Under the pieces are notes generated by a model. That model did no database searches, was not told the DNA's origin, and saw only the letters and a list, made by a program, of their open reading frames with translations. From Colocasia esculenta (Eukaryota; Streptophyta; Magnoliopsida; Alismatales; Araceae): 64,000 nt of DNA. The DNA lies in assembly GCA_014218235.1 (NCBI GenBank), contig CM024766.1, forward strand, positions 21,487,346 to 21,551,345, written 5' to 3'. Below are positions 21,037-31,757 of this stretch, piece after piece. Every line of letters begins with the position of its first letter. Positions within the stretch are counted from its first letter, which is position 1. A program made the position numbers and the translations under genes.

Positions 21037-21170
21037 TTTTGATGATGACATATTGTGATTTTAATGATGACATATTGTGATTTTAATGATGACATATTGT
21101 GATTTTAATGATGACATATCGTGATTTTAATGATGACATATTGTGATTTTGATGATGACATGTTGAACAT
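21037..21170 (+). repeat. ~22-bp tandem repeat in the S2 LTR
   Basis: About six units of GATGACATATTGTGATTTTA with few substitutions, near the start of the LTR. Confidence 0.88.
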
Positions 21171-21305
21171 GTTATACATTTATACATATCACAATAATGC
21201 TCAAACCACACGTTTTTGATGTTTAATATCTCATATTTTAATGATAATATCTTGTATTAATGGTTTACACTTTATATTTTCAGGTTTACACAAATTGTCT
21301 CAGTG

Positions 21306-21494
21306 GTGTCGACACAGTCCACCTTGTGTTGACACGGTCTGCCTGTGTGTTGACACGGTCTACCTGTGTGTTGACACAGTCTGCCAGTCGTGTCGACACA
21401 CTCAATGGTCAAGTCGACACTAGTTCTAGCTTCCAGGAAACATGTTCTCATGTTTGGGACAGTGTGTCGACACACTCCCTGGTGGTGTCGCCAT
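21306..21494. repeat. Phased GTGTCGACAC palindrome array (S2)
   Basis: Sites start at 21306, 21326, 21347, 21368, 21390, 21411, then 21464 and 21485: steps of 20-22 bp apart from one 53-bp gap. Perfect copies alternate with GTGTTGACAC, the expected product of CpG deamination. The core TGTCGACA is the same as in S1. Confidence 0.9.
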
Positions 21495-22536
21495 AGTCCA
21501 GCTGAAACTCAAAAATGCGAATTTTTCTGGACACGTGGCTGCTTGGGAATTGAGGGATTTGACCTAGATTTTTGTGCCCATGCACCCCAAGGCACCTCAT
21601 GGACATATGGGGCAATAAATACCCCCAATCCTTGTACTCCAAAGGAGGGCATCTCACGAAGGAGAGCCCATCTCCATATCTTGCTCCATCTCCAGAAGCT
21701 GCAGGTCATCCGTTCAAGAGGAAGGACGTGAGAATCTCTGGAGAGAAGGTTGCTGTGCTAGGAAAGGGAGCAGATCCAACTGAAGAGAAGCAGTAGAAGA
21801 GGGATTTCTGGCATTTCAGATGCCATCAATGCAGAGTATTGCCAACTGAGGAGAATCTCCACTGAATTCCATCATGGCTCCTCAATTCAAGCGTCTTCAA
21901 GACCTCTTCACCGAAGAACACTCATTCTACATCCATTTCTCTCACTTCAGAGTTTGTTCTTCCTTATTTCATCCATGAGATTTGTGCACGAAGTTCTGCA
22001 GAAATTTCTGTGTACAAATTTGTCTTGAATCAGATCATTGCTAGAGGATCTGATTTCTGTTGTCTTTGATCTAGCTTGTGTTTTGGGAGCCTTCGAGCTC
22101 TGGTTTGTGAGTCGTCGCACTCACGGTGTGGTTTGAGCCATCGCACTCAGTTTGTGAGTCGTTGAACTCAAGGTTGTTTGGAGTCGTCGTGCTCCAGTGT
22201 GTTTTGCACTCAGGTTGAGTAGTGGAGCCTCACTGTGTGAGGGGTGGATGTAGGAATCACTGGTGTGATTTCCGAACCACCTAAAAAATCCTATGTGCAA
22301 TGGTTTGATCTGCTTGTTTGCGCTAGATGCTTGCATAGGATTTCGTACTCACACTAATTGTTGAATTGCTTCACACATCATCTACACACACTGACACTTT
22401 AGATCAGTAAATTGTTTGTGTGAATTGATCTCTGATTCAAAGTAATTTTAAATTGCTAAAGCTTCCGCGTTAATTGATGTCAGATCTATTCAACCCCCCC
22501 TTCTAGATCTAATCCATCCACATTTCCGATCCTACA

Positions 22537-25348
22537 AGGTCTACTTGGATAGCTTCAGTGTCACGAGAGGAGCCAAGACTTTGAATTGCCTTCCGGAACT
22601 GACCCAACTGGACTTCAGGCAAACGATGAAGATACCTATAATCATTAAACATCTTGAAGTGCCTGATCAGCTTTATCTCCTTCTGAATGAACGGGGCCCA
22701 AGAGTCCTTGTGGTGGATCAGGAACCATTCAGACAAGGTTAGGGTATGGTCCCTGGGAGGGAATCTGGCAGATTTAGCAAGTAAAAACTTATTGAAGAGA
22801 ACATTATTTGAGCGACCCCATTTTCTTCAGTTTGGGATTTCTGAAGAAAATATTTTATTTTTGAGGAATTTTGAAAGAGAAGTGTAGGCAAGATGGTGTT
22901 AAGATAGTCTGTGAGATTCTGATGAGGAAGATTGAAGATAGAAGCACAAACTACCTTAGGAGGATTCCCTGTAAAGAGGTCGATTCTTGGTGACCTCTGT
23001 CAGTGAAAACCATAGAGGAGGATACAAAACTGAAGTGGAGTTAGAAAAAGTAGGATTTTCTTTTTTATGGACAGGACTAGAAGAGTCTGTCCCATGAATA
23101 TGTTCTCCAACCTTGAGGACAGATCGGAGAATGGCTTCCTCAAACTCATCCTTGATGGCCCTATGGTAGGGACCATCAATCTGAGCTCCCTCTGGAATAA
23201 TAGTAATGAAGGAGGGAGGAGGATTGGGATGAAGGAGAGAATGTGGGTTGAAGAGGTAGGTTCGAGGGTCCAAAGAATGAGGGACCAGAGGAGGAGGAGG
23301 CTCCAACTGAAGATGCTGGAGGAACCTCACTAAGAGGAGGAGGTGGAGGAATGGGAGAGACAGGAGTGAAGAGGAATGTGTGTGAAATGGGTAGGAAGGA
23401 GATGGTTCTGGGTTGAGGTTGCTTGAAGGGTTGGGAGCAGGTGGAGCAGTGGAGGCCGAAGGTGGAGAGGAAGGAGCAGGTGTCTGAGTAGGTGAAGGAG
23501 CTGGGCTCAAGAGCGACTATTGCTTCTTCTGCCAAATTTGCTCAGACCCAATTGGCCCTGATGGCCCTGATCCTTGAACTGATGGCCCTGATGGCCCAGA
23601 CTCCACAGCTGCTGCCTGAGAAATAATTTCCAGCCCTGATGGCCCAGACTCTTGAACTGATGGCCCTGATGGCCCATACTCCACAGCTATTGCCTGAGAA
23701 ACAATTTTCGGCCCTGATGGCCCAGACTCTTTAACTGATGGCCCTGATGGCCCAACAACTTCTTCTTCATTTCCTTTAGAAGGCTGAGCTGTAGGGGGAG
23801 GAGGAGCTTGAGCTCCACTACCTTAAAAATCTCAGAGAGCATGGACTTCATGCTACCCATTTCCTTGTTGAACCATTTCATAGCATTTCTTACTTGGGAT
23901 AGCTCTTTGGTGGCTGATGCCTGGCTCATGAATATGGAGTTTACATCAGATTGCATGAGCATAAAATTTCTCCTTGAGCATCCAACCTTTCTATCACAGG
24001 CTTCAAATGAATTACAATTTTCTGACTCCGGGACCTCTGATGTGGAGTATCTGCAAGGAGAGGAACTTCCTTTCCTTTCTCCTTTGCTTGGTCCGCAGGT
24101 GCCTGTAGATCATCATCATTATCTTCAGAGTCTAAGGAGCTTGCAGTTTCTCCTTCTCTGAACTGATTTTCTGGGGGGTTTCATGTCCTCCCCCTGAGTC
24201 TCACTGCCCTTTTCAACACTAACTTCTTCTTCTTCAGCCACAACCTCCATAGGAACATTGGGTTGAGCGCTGCTTGCTGCTGCTTCGGATTGGACTGGAG
24301 GTCTTCTGAAGATCATCAGTGTGGCCTAATGCCACAACACCTTCTCCCTGAATAACCTCTGCTGCTGAATGCTCCCCCTCAATGGAGCATCTTCCATTAC
24401 TACATCTTCTTGAACTGATACTTGCTCCTGCTGGCTTGGAGCTTCTTCATGACCACTTCTTTAGTGTGGCCTTCTGCCACAGATTCTGCTACAAGAGACT
24501 CACTTCCATTTGCTCCCCCTGAGAATGGAGTCCAATGAAATTCTAAGTAGAGTGGCTACTTAGGAAGATGGAAGAGATCCTCTGGAGAATGCCCAATGAG
24601 CTCAATGTCTTCAGGAGGAATGTCCTCAATCCTCTATTGGATTCATCAACACTGCTACTTCTGGTCTGCTGTGCTTGCTGCTGGTGGTTCTTCAACCTCT
24701 GGTGCTGCTGGTACTGCTTCTTATCTATGCTACTGACTTTGTCACTGGTCTGCTTTTGTCTGCTGCTGCTTGCTGGGTTTCAACTTCTCTGGTGCTGCTA
24801 CAGGTTTTATGGTCTTCTTGGGCTTCACCAAGGATGGCTTCACCCTCAACAACCCCGTTTTTAGACCATACACCATTTACTACAGAAAATCCACTTTTTC
24901 TCAAATTTCAGGACCTAATAGCTTGGCCCATCTTCTCAGATACATCACCCACTACACTTATCCCAAAATGATGAAAGATTCTAGTCAGGAGATGGGCATA
25001 TGGTAGGGAGATGTTCAATTTGCTCTTAATGCCCCACACTTGGGATCTTGCAAACCTCATTCTCTCAATTATCAACTCTGCAGTGTTAATCTCCTGATTC
25101 TGGATAGCCCAGAACATTATGTCAGAATCAGCCTTGGTGCATGAAGAAAAAGTTGCACTCCTTGGCACAATGATTTGACAGATTATGAAATGCAAAAGCC
25201 TATTAAAGGAACTGAGCTGGTTAATATCCAGCCTTCCATCCTTCAGCCTATACTCCGGGCCTATTATTCCAAAGCCCTTGACATGAGTGTCCACAGTGTG
25301 GACTCCACTGCGACCGGAAGTAGAAACTTCAAATAGAGATGTTAACAA
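22537..25348 (-). pseudogene. S3 aORF ('putative plant transposon protein' family), broken
   Basis: The N-terminal block (24908-25348) carries LLHFIICQIIVPRSATFSS and LLTRIFHHFGIS, matching the S1 aORF domain. A middle with predicted helices (SVKSMLSEI-like, about 23687-23962), Gly-Pro-Ser repeats (23540-23760), a Pro/Ser-rich segment (about 22956-23535) and a C-terminal part follow, ending where S2 inserted. It is split over at least five frames. The usual basic N-terminus is missing: its place is taken by unrelated DNA (25349-25640). Confidence 0.7.
23540..23760 (-). repeat. Gly-Pro-Ser (collagen-like) repeat in the S3 aORF
   Basis: The DNA repeats GATGGCCCTGATGGCCCAGA; on the minus strand this reads ESGPSGPSVQESGPSG and variants, about four blocks. 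Confidence 0.75.
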
Positions 25349-25365
25349 TTCCCTAGTGATCCTGA

Positions 25366-25596
25366 TTGGCGATGGGTTATCGCCTCAGGCAAGAGAACGA
25401 AGGAGATAAGAAGGGAGACAAATCATTAATAGAGGATAAATGCCCCTTTTTGAAGAGGTGCGCCTTTATGGCAGAAAACGACAAACTCCGGTTTGAAAGA
25501 GATAAAGAATTACACAAAGCGAACCGACATGAGTATTTATGCAAGAAGGATAAATGTGAAATAATTGAGATATTTCGCTCACTTCATGGAGAATAA
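25366..25596 (+). CDS. Unrecognised small ORF (76 codons) in antisense to S3
   Basis: Starts MAMGYRLRQENEGDKKGDKS and ends EIIEIFRSLHGE. It is highly charged, with four cysteines as CPFLKRC and CKKDKC, which could bind metal. It lies on the strand opposite to S3, exactly between the end of pol and the truncated aORF, where the aORF start should be. I do not recognise it. It could be captured host DNA, filler at a deletion, contaminating sequence, or a chance ORF. Confidence 0.25.
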   Translation: MAMGYRLRQENEGDKKGDKSLIEDKCPFLKRCAFMAENDKLRFERDKELHKANRHEYLCKKDKCEIIEIFRSLHGE

Positions 25597-25649
25597 TTAA
25601 TTACGCTCTGAAATTTAATATTTCAGTATTAACAGATAAATCTTTCACA

Positions 25650-26260
25650 ATTTACACATGCCTAATTCCATTCTGAGAGAAGTAAACCTTTCTTCGGATA
25701 AGGATTTATGAAGATATCTGCTAACTGATTATTTGTATCAATAAAATAAAATTCAATATTGCCATTAGCTACATGATCACGAATAAAATGATATCTAACC
25801 TCAATATGTTTGGTCACTGAATGCTGCACTAGATTTTTGGTAATGTTTATAGCACTTGTGTTATCACATAACAGTGGGATTGACTTGATGTGTAGCCCAT
25901 AGTCCTCAAGTTGTTGCTTTATCCATAGGAGTTGTGTACAACAACTTCCAGCAGCCACGTACTCAGTTTCAGCTGTTGAGAGTGCTACAGAGTTCTGCTT
26001 CTTGGAGGACCAGGATATCAGACATCCTGCAAGGAATTGACAACAGCCACTGATACTTTTTCTATCTACTTTGCATCTAGCATAGTCTGCATCAGAATAT
26101 CCTACTAAGTTTATTTCACATGATTTTGGATACCATAATCCTAAGTCATGAGTTCTAGATAGATATCTAAATATTCTTTTGATAGAGATTAGTGGTATTC
26201 TCTAGGATCTCCCTGATACCTAGCACACATGCAGACACAAACAATATATCAGGTCCACTG
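25650..26260 (-). pseudogene. pol: S3 pol, C-terminal part (RNase H), downstream of the G1 insertion
   Basis: Contains RNase H motifs ALSTAETEYVAAG (approximate frame), LLCDNTSAI and HIEVRYHFIRDHVA, ending LADIFI. There are frameshifts between 26260 and 25958. At the junction the protein reads GPDIL, which fits RPDI in other copies; the preceding LTSS is on the other side of G1. Confidence 0.88.
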
Positions 26261-27454
26261 TGTAGCAACATGAATTTTTGAGAAAATAAAATTTAAATAA
26301 TAAATTAAAAACTCAGCTAAAGGTATATTCAATGAAAAGAGCATTAATAAAACCCATTAAATAGAAAAGAGTAATGGGCTTTGCTTAATGGATCCTCTAG
26401 AACTTATTGGGTCAAATATGAATTTACAAATAGTAAATAAAAAGAAAATACCCTAAATTCGGAGTCTTATATCTCCTAAATAGAAAAGGACTCTTTAAGC
26501 ATTAAAAGAGGCAATAGAGTTGGAATTAGATTCCTAAGCCTCCCCTTATGATTTAGCACGAATTTAGATCTCATCCTAACCTAAAGAGGTTGGAAAGTAA
26601 GAAAGGAAGGTGGGAGTTAGGAAATCTCGTAATTAAAGACCAATTAGAATAGAAGTAGGAATAGGAACCCATACATGCATCAATACATATCTTAACCCTC
26701 TTAGCCGACCCTAGCTCGTTGCCAAGCGCCCGAAAGTGCTAGTGCCCATGGAGTTAAATGATCAGAGTGTTTGGCATTACACTCAAGTGCTATCTATCTC
26801 GACTATCTATATGACAATCAAAACACAAAATGCTATACTCTCTCGATGTCAGAATGACAAACAAGTGCTATACTCGTCGTGCTATTATTATTACTTGTGC
26901 TAGTTGTGCTATGGCCATCCTGCTATTCGTGCTATACTCGATACTTGTGCTATTTTGGAAACTATATCGATCTCGTGCTTTGTGCTATCCTGTTACCTGT
27001 TTGCTATCTCTGCTATATTTTGACTCTCTTGTACCTGCTATCGTTAGACACTCTGCCATTAAATGCGTTTATTAGTTAAAGCCTGCTTGAGCATAAGATT
27101 TAAGTCCTACTGGGCGTATCGCTCACCCTACGTATTTGATGTTGTGTTTCTCAGGTGAGACCGAGGATGACACATACACTCACGAGGAAGGGAATGACCA
27201 AGAGTGATCCAGGAGTACCCTCGAGTCATTATGTTATCTTAGAGTTGTAGTTAGTTTTTCCTTTTATTGCAATGTAATTGGCCCTATAGATGGCTCTGAT
27301 ATTAGTGGTTGTAATAGACATTTGAAAAGTTATTAATGAGAAAGATTTGCTTTAGTATTATTCAATGTGCAATGGTTGATGTCTCTAGTACTCGCTCTAT
27401 ACCTTTTTCTTGCAACTGCCTTCGCGCTCCGATATTCCGCGTCGGGGCGTGACA
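26261..27454 (+). repeat. G1 5' LTR (1,194 bp) with a ~1.7-kb internal deletion
   Basis: Both ends match the 3' LTR, but GTTGCCAA at about 26718 jumps directly to GCGCCCGAAAGTG, skipping the region equivalent to about 35541-37220. The deleted part includes the GTCGCG cluster. Confidence 0.92.
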
Positions 27455-27460
27455 GTTTTG

Positions 27461-27472
27461 TGGTATCAGAGC
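27461..27472 (+). promoter_or_regulatory. G1 primer-binding site (initiator tRNA-Met)
   Basis: TGGTATCAGAGC, six bases after the LTR end. Confidence 0.9.
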
Positions 27473-27659
27473 TTAGGTTATCCTTAAGTATAGGGTGATC
27501 TAGGTTTGACCAGCCTGGACTAAGAGTTAGTAATCCTACCTATGAGAGATGTGTTAGAACCATGGGTAATCAGCTAAAATAAACTCACACATGCACAAAT
27601 TAAACTTTAATCAGCATTATAACTATCAAACTATTTTGTAGGAACTAACAGCTAAATGA

Positions 27660-28574
27660 CTGCGAAACGTGCCCAGATGAGGGCATGCAACAGTCCCTCC
27701 AGGAACTGACTGTGCCATACTACAAGCCACCCAGCAAGGTGGTCGTAACCGCGGAGGGAACCAACCGGGTGCAGGCGAGCTGCATCACAATTTCAGGGGT
27801 TTGAACCCGCCTAGGTTCAGTGGGTCTACGGATCCAAATGAAGCGGAGCACTGTCTAAAGGAAACGAAAAGGATCTTCCGTGTAATGCAATGTGCGGACG
27901 GAGACAAACTCCTATTAGTGACGTTCCAACTGGAGAAGGACGCCCGCACATGGTGTGAGTCCGCGAAGCCACAAAGCTAACGACCAATTTACTTGGGCCG
28001 AATTTAAGGAAGCTTATAATGCTAAGTACTTCTCTAAACGAGTACAGGAAAAGAAAGCTGCTGAATTCGCTGCTCTTAAACAGCGAAGCCTGACAGTAGC
28101 AGAATACGAAGCCCAGTTCTCTAGACTGGCACGCTATGCTGTACATCTGGTGAACACTGAAGGATGAAGGCTAAGCGCTTTCTAAACGGCCATAACCTCA
28201 CTCAAAATCGCACCTTTCGACATCCCGACCTACGCCGAGATGGTGAAGAGGGCTCAGTTGCTGAAGATGCTACGGACTTCGCCGACTGTATAAAAGGGAA
28301 GTTCATCAAGAAGGAAGTAACTGGGTCAGTCATCTGCTAAGCCTACCAACGGCAAGAAGGTCCCTTCAACATCACGGAGGGATCTAGCCAAGAAAGGAAA
28401 CCCAAGGTTTTTATACCCAACACTCCAACGAAGAGCCACTGCAAACACTGTGACAAGCCTGGTCACACGGCTGATGAGTGCTGGAGAAAAGCCGACGCGT
28501 GTCTACGCTGTGGAAGTCGTGAGCATTGCATACCCGAGTGCTCGATACTGAAAGAAAATGAGAAGCACACTGCT
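27660..28574 (+). pseudogene. gag: G1 gag, degenerate
   Basis: Fragments of gypsy capsid (WAEFKEAYNAKYFSKRVQEK, 27985-28050, and FSRLARYAVHLV) are in one frame; neighbouring parts need others. Two zinc knuckles follow at about 28440-28541: CKHCDKPGHTADEC and CLRCGSREHCIPEC. It has several stops and frameshifts. Confidence 0.75.
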
Positions 28575-31500
28575 ATGCCTAAGAAACAGGGCAGGCTGCA
28601 AGCCCTGCACAATGAAGAAACCATCGAGGAAGGTGGCGTGGTAGAAGGTACCCTGCTAGTCTTTTCTTTGCCAGCATTTGTGTTATTTGATACTGGAGCT
28701 ACTCATTCATTTATATCTCAACACTTTGCTGATACCCTAACTGCAAAACCTACAACCATGGGTTGTGAATTCTCTGTCACAACACCCTTGGGGGAGAAGG
28801 AGAAACTAAACCAATACATTCCATATGCCGATGTAATGATCGGAGACCTTAACCTAAAGGCTGACCTGGTATGTATGTCCATGGAAGGGTATGATGTCAT
28901 ATTGGGAGTCGACTGGTTGTCCACATATGGGGCAAGCGTCGATTGTAAGAAAGGAAGGGTGACGTTTAGTGACTTTCCTAAATTAGCATTCACTGGGATT
29001 AGACATAAGAAGCGGATGTCTCTAGTCTCTGCCTTAAAAGCCCATAATATGATAAGGAAAGGATGTTTTGCTTTCCTTGTGGCCGTCATAGTCGAAAAGA
29101 AGGGTTCAAAAATAGAAGATATCCACATAGTCCAGGACTACCCAGATGTATTCCCTGAAGACTTACCCAGAGTTCCCCCTGAACGTGACATCAACTTCAC
29201 CATTGAGTTGACTCCTGGAGCTGCCTCGGTATCACGTCAACCGTACCGGATGTCGCCTGCCGAATTGAAAGAACTAAAAGCACAACTGATGGAGCTGCTA
29301 GAGAAGGGGTTCATCAGACCAAGTACCTCCCCTTGGGGAGCACCTGTGGTATTCGTCAAGAAGAAGGATGGGTCGATGAGACTATGCATCGACTATCGTC
29401 AACTCAACCAATTGACCATCAAGAACAAGTACCCATTGCCTAGGGTCGATGAACTATTCGACCAGATATCTGGAGCCCAATACTTCTCCAAGATCAACCT
29501 TCGATCTGGTTATCAACAAATGAGGATTAAGGATGACGATATCTTCAAAACGGCCTTCAGGAGCAGGTATGGACATTACGAATTTGTTGTTATGCCTTTT
29601 GGTCTAACCAATGCTCCTGCAGCCTTTATGCAACTCATGAACAACATATATCGGCCATACCTTGACAAATTTGTGGTCATCTTCATCGACGATATCCTCA
29701 TATATTCAAAGACCATGGAAGATCATGAAGAACACTTGAGGACCGCACTGCAAGTCTTACGAGACAACAAACTATATGCAAAATTAAGCAAGTGCGAGTT
29801 CTGGCTCGAAGAAGTGTCTTTCTTGGGCCATGTCATATCAAAGGATGGCATCTCTGTTGATCCTTCCAAAGTCGAAGCTGTACTCAACTGGGAGAGACCA
29901 ACGAATGTCACAGAAATCAGAAGCTTCTTAGGATTGGCTGGATACTACAGGCGGTTCATAAAGGACTTCTCTAAGATCGCCGTACCACTCACGCGTCTGA
30001 CACGAAAGGAGAATCCCTACTTCTGGAGTAAAGAGTGTGAGAAGAGTTTCCAAACTCTCAAAGACTACCTTACCTCAGCACCCGTTCTCGCTCTACCAGT
30101 AGAGGGAGAAAGTTTCTCTATCTATACTGATGCCTCAGGAATTGGGCTAGGCTGCGTACTAATGCAAAAGGAGAAGGTCATCGCCTATTCCTCAAGGCAA
30201 TTGAAGACGCATGAAGTCAACTACCCTGTGCATGACTTAGAGTTGGTTGTCGTGGTCTTCGCATTAAAAATCTAGAGGCACTATCTCTATGGTGAGCAAT
30301 TCACTGTCTATTCAGATCATAAAAGTCTAAAGTACCTATTCTCCCAGAAAGAACTCAACATGAGGCAGAGAAGATGGTTAGAATATCTAAAGGACTTCGA
30401 TTTCAACATCCAGTACCATCCAGGTAAGGGAAACGCCGTGGATGATGCTCTTAGTAGAAAGCCAATGGCATCTATCTCAAGTCTAGTCCTTGGCGAGATG
30501 CAATTACTTGAACAATTCACGAGGCTAGACTTAAATATTTAACATAGGGATGATCATGTTTTGATTTCCAATCTCAAGATCCAATCCGATCTGCTGGAGA
30601 AAATCAAGATGCAATAGGACAACGATCCATTCTTGGTTCATGTCAAGGAAACCTTAGCGGACAGACCGGATTTTGCCATGACTGAAGATGGAAGGTTAGT
30701 ATTCCAATGGAGAACTTGTGTCCCAGACAACGAAGCCCTAAAAAGGAAACTAATGGATGAAGCTCATCAAACTAAGTACACTATTCATCCAGGAGGTACC
30801 AAAATGTATCAAGACATGAAAAGAACATTTTGGTGGCCGAATATGAAGAGGGAAGTAGCCGAGCATGTAGCTCATTGCCTCACATGTCAACAAGTGAAGG
30901 CAGAACATATGCGCCCTGTCGGTGTACTCAGACCACTAGATATCCCAGAATGGAAGTTGGAAAGCATTGGCATGGACTTCATCATGGGTTTACCCAGAAC
31001 TCGTGGTAGACTTGACACCATATGGGTCATCGTTGACCGGTTGACCAAATCTGTGCACTTCTTACCCATAAAGAGTACATGGTCTGTGGAGGTGCTAGCT
31101 GCATTATATGTCAAGAAGATCGTGCGGTTGCACGGTATTCCGTTATCTGTTATCTCAGATCGAGATCCAAGGTTCACGTCTCATTTTTGGAAAGGTCTGC
31201 AAACTGCCCTTAGTACGAAGCTTAATTTTAGTACTACCTTTCACCCGCAGACTGATGGGCAAACTGAGAGGACAAATCAAATTGTAGAAGACATGTTAAG
31301 AGCCTACATTATAGATTTCAATGGTCGTTGGAATGAACACTTACCCTTGATTGAGTTCGGCTATAACAATAGTTACCATGCGAGTATTAAAATGGCACCA
31401 TTTGAAGCACTTTATGGCAGGAATTGTAGATCTCATGTGTGCTGGAATGAAGTGGGAGAACAACAATGGTTAGGACCTGACATGGTACAAAGTACAACCC

Positions 31501-31757
31501 GGGATATACAGATGGTACGAGGTCGACTCAAGATTGCTCAGTCTAGACAGAAGAGCTATGTTGATAAGAGAAGACGAGATCTGGAATTTCAAATAGGAGA
31601 TCATGTGCTATTGAAGGTATCTCCTACCCGTGGTATTCAAAGATTCAGAGTGAAAGGAAAACTTAGTCTAAGATTCATTGGTCCTTTCGAAGTACTTCAA
31701 AGGATTGGTGAAGTTTCTTACAGACTGGCCTTGCCGCCAAATTTGGCAAGTGTGCAC
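28575..31757 (+). pseudogene. pol: G1 pol: protease, RT, RNase H, integrase, with three premature stops
   Basis: Open to 30275: protease VLFDTGATHSFIS, RT with FIDDILIYSK near residue 371, RNase H IYTDASGIGLGCVL. A TAG at 30273 replaces the tryptophan usual before RHYLYGE; further stops are at about 30541 and 30615. Integrase (30633 onward) has the zinc site HPGGTK..HCLTCQQ and acidic motifs GMDFIMGLP, SDRDPRF and DGQTERTNQ. It ends at LASVH where solo B entered; the continuation VFHVSMLRKY is at 34753 onward. Confidence 0.92.

Larger units (their letters stand above)
9689..22536 (+). mobile_element. S2: pol-less Sirevirus derivative, plus strand
   Basis: The 3' end of its 5' LTR (9689-9988) matches 22236-22536 of the 3' LTR. 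Inside are primer sites, a gag remnant without capsid domain, a long non-coding 3' region with five copies of the three-stem RNA motif, and a polypurine tract before the 3' LTR. No protease, integrase, RT or RNase H is present. S1 replaced the start of the 5' LTR and solo A sits in the leader. At its right end S2 abuts the aORF of S3; the 5 bases after it are AGGTC, whose partner should lie left of the window. Confidence 0.88.
20961..22536 (+). repeat. S2 3' LTR (1,576 bp)
   Basis: Begins TGTTGGGTTGAG after the polypurine tract and ends GATCCTACA. It contains a 22-bp tandem repeat (21037-21170), a phased palindrome array (21306-21494), a TATA-like CAATAAATAC (21613-21622) and the C-run block ATTCAACCCCCCC near its end. 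Confidence 0.92.
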
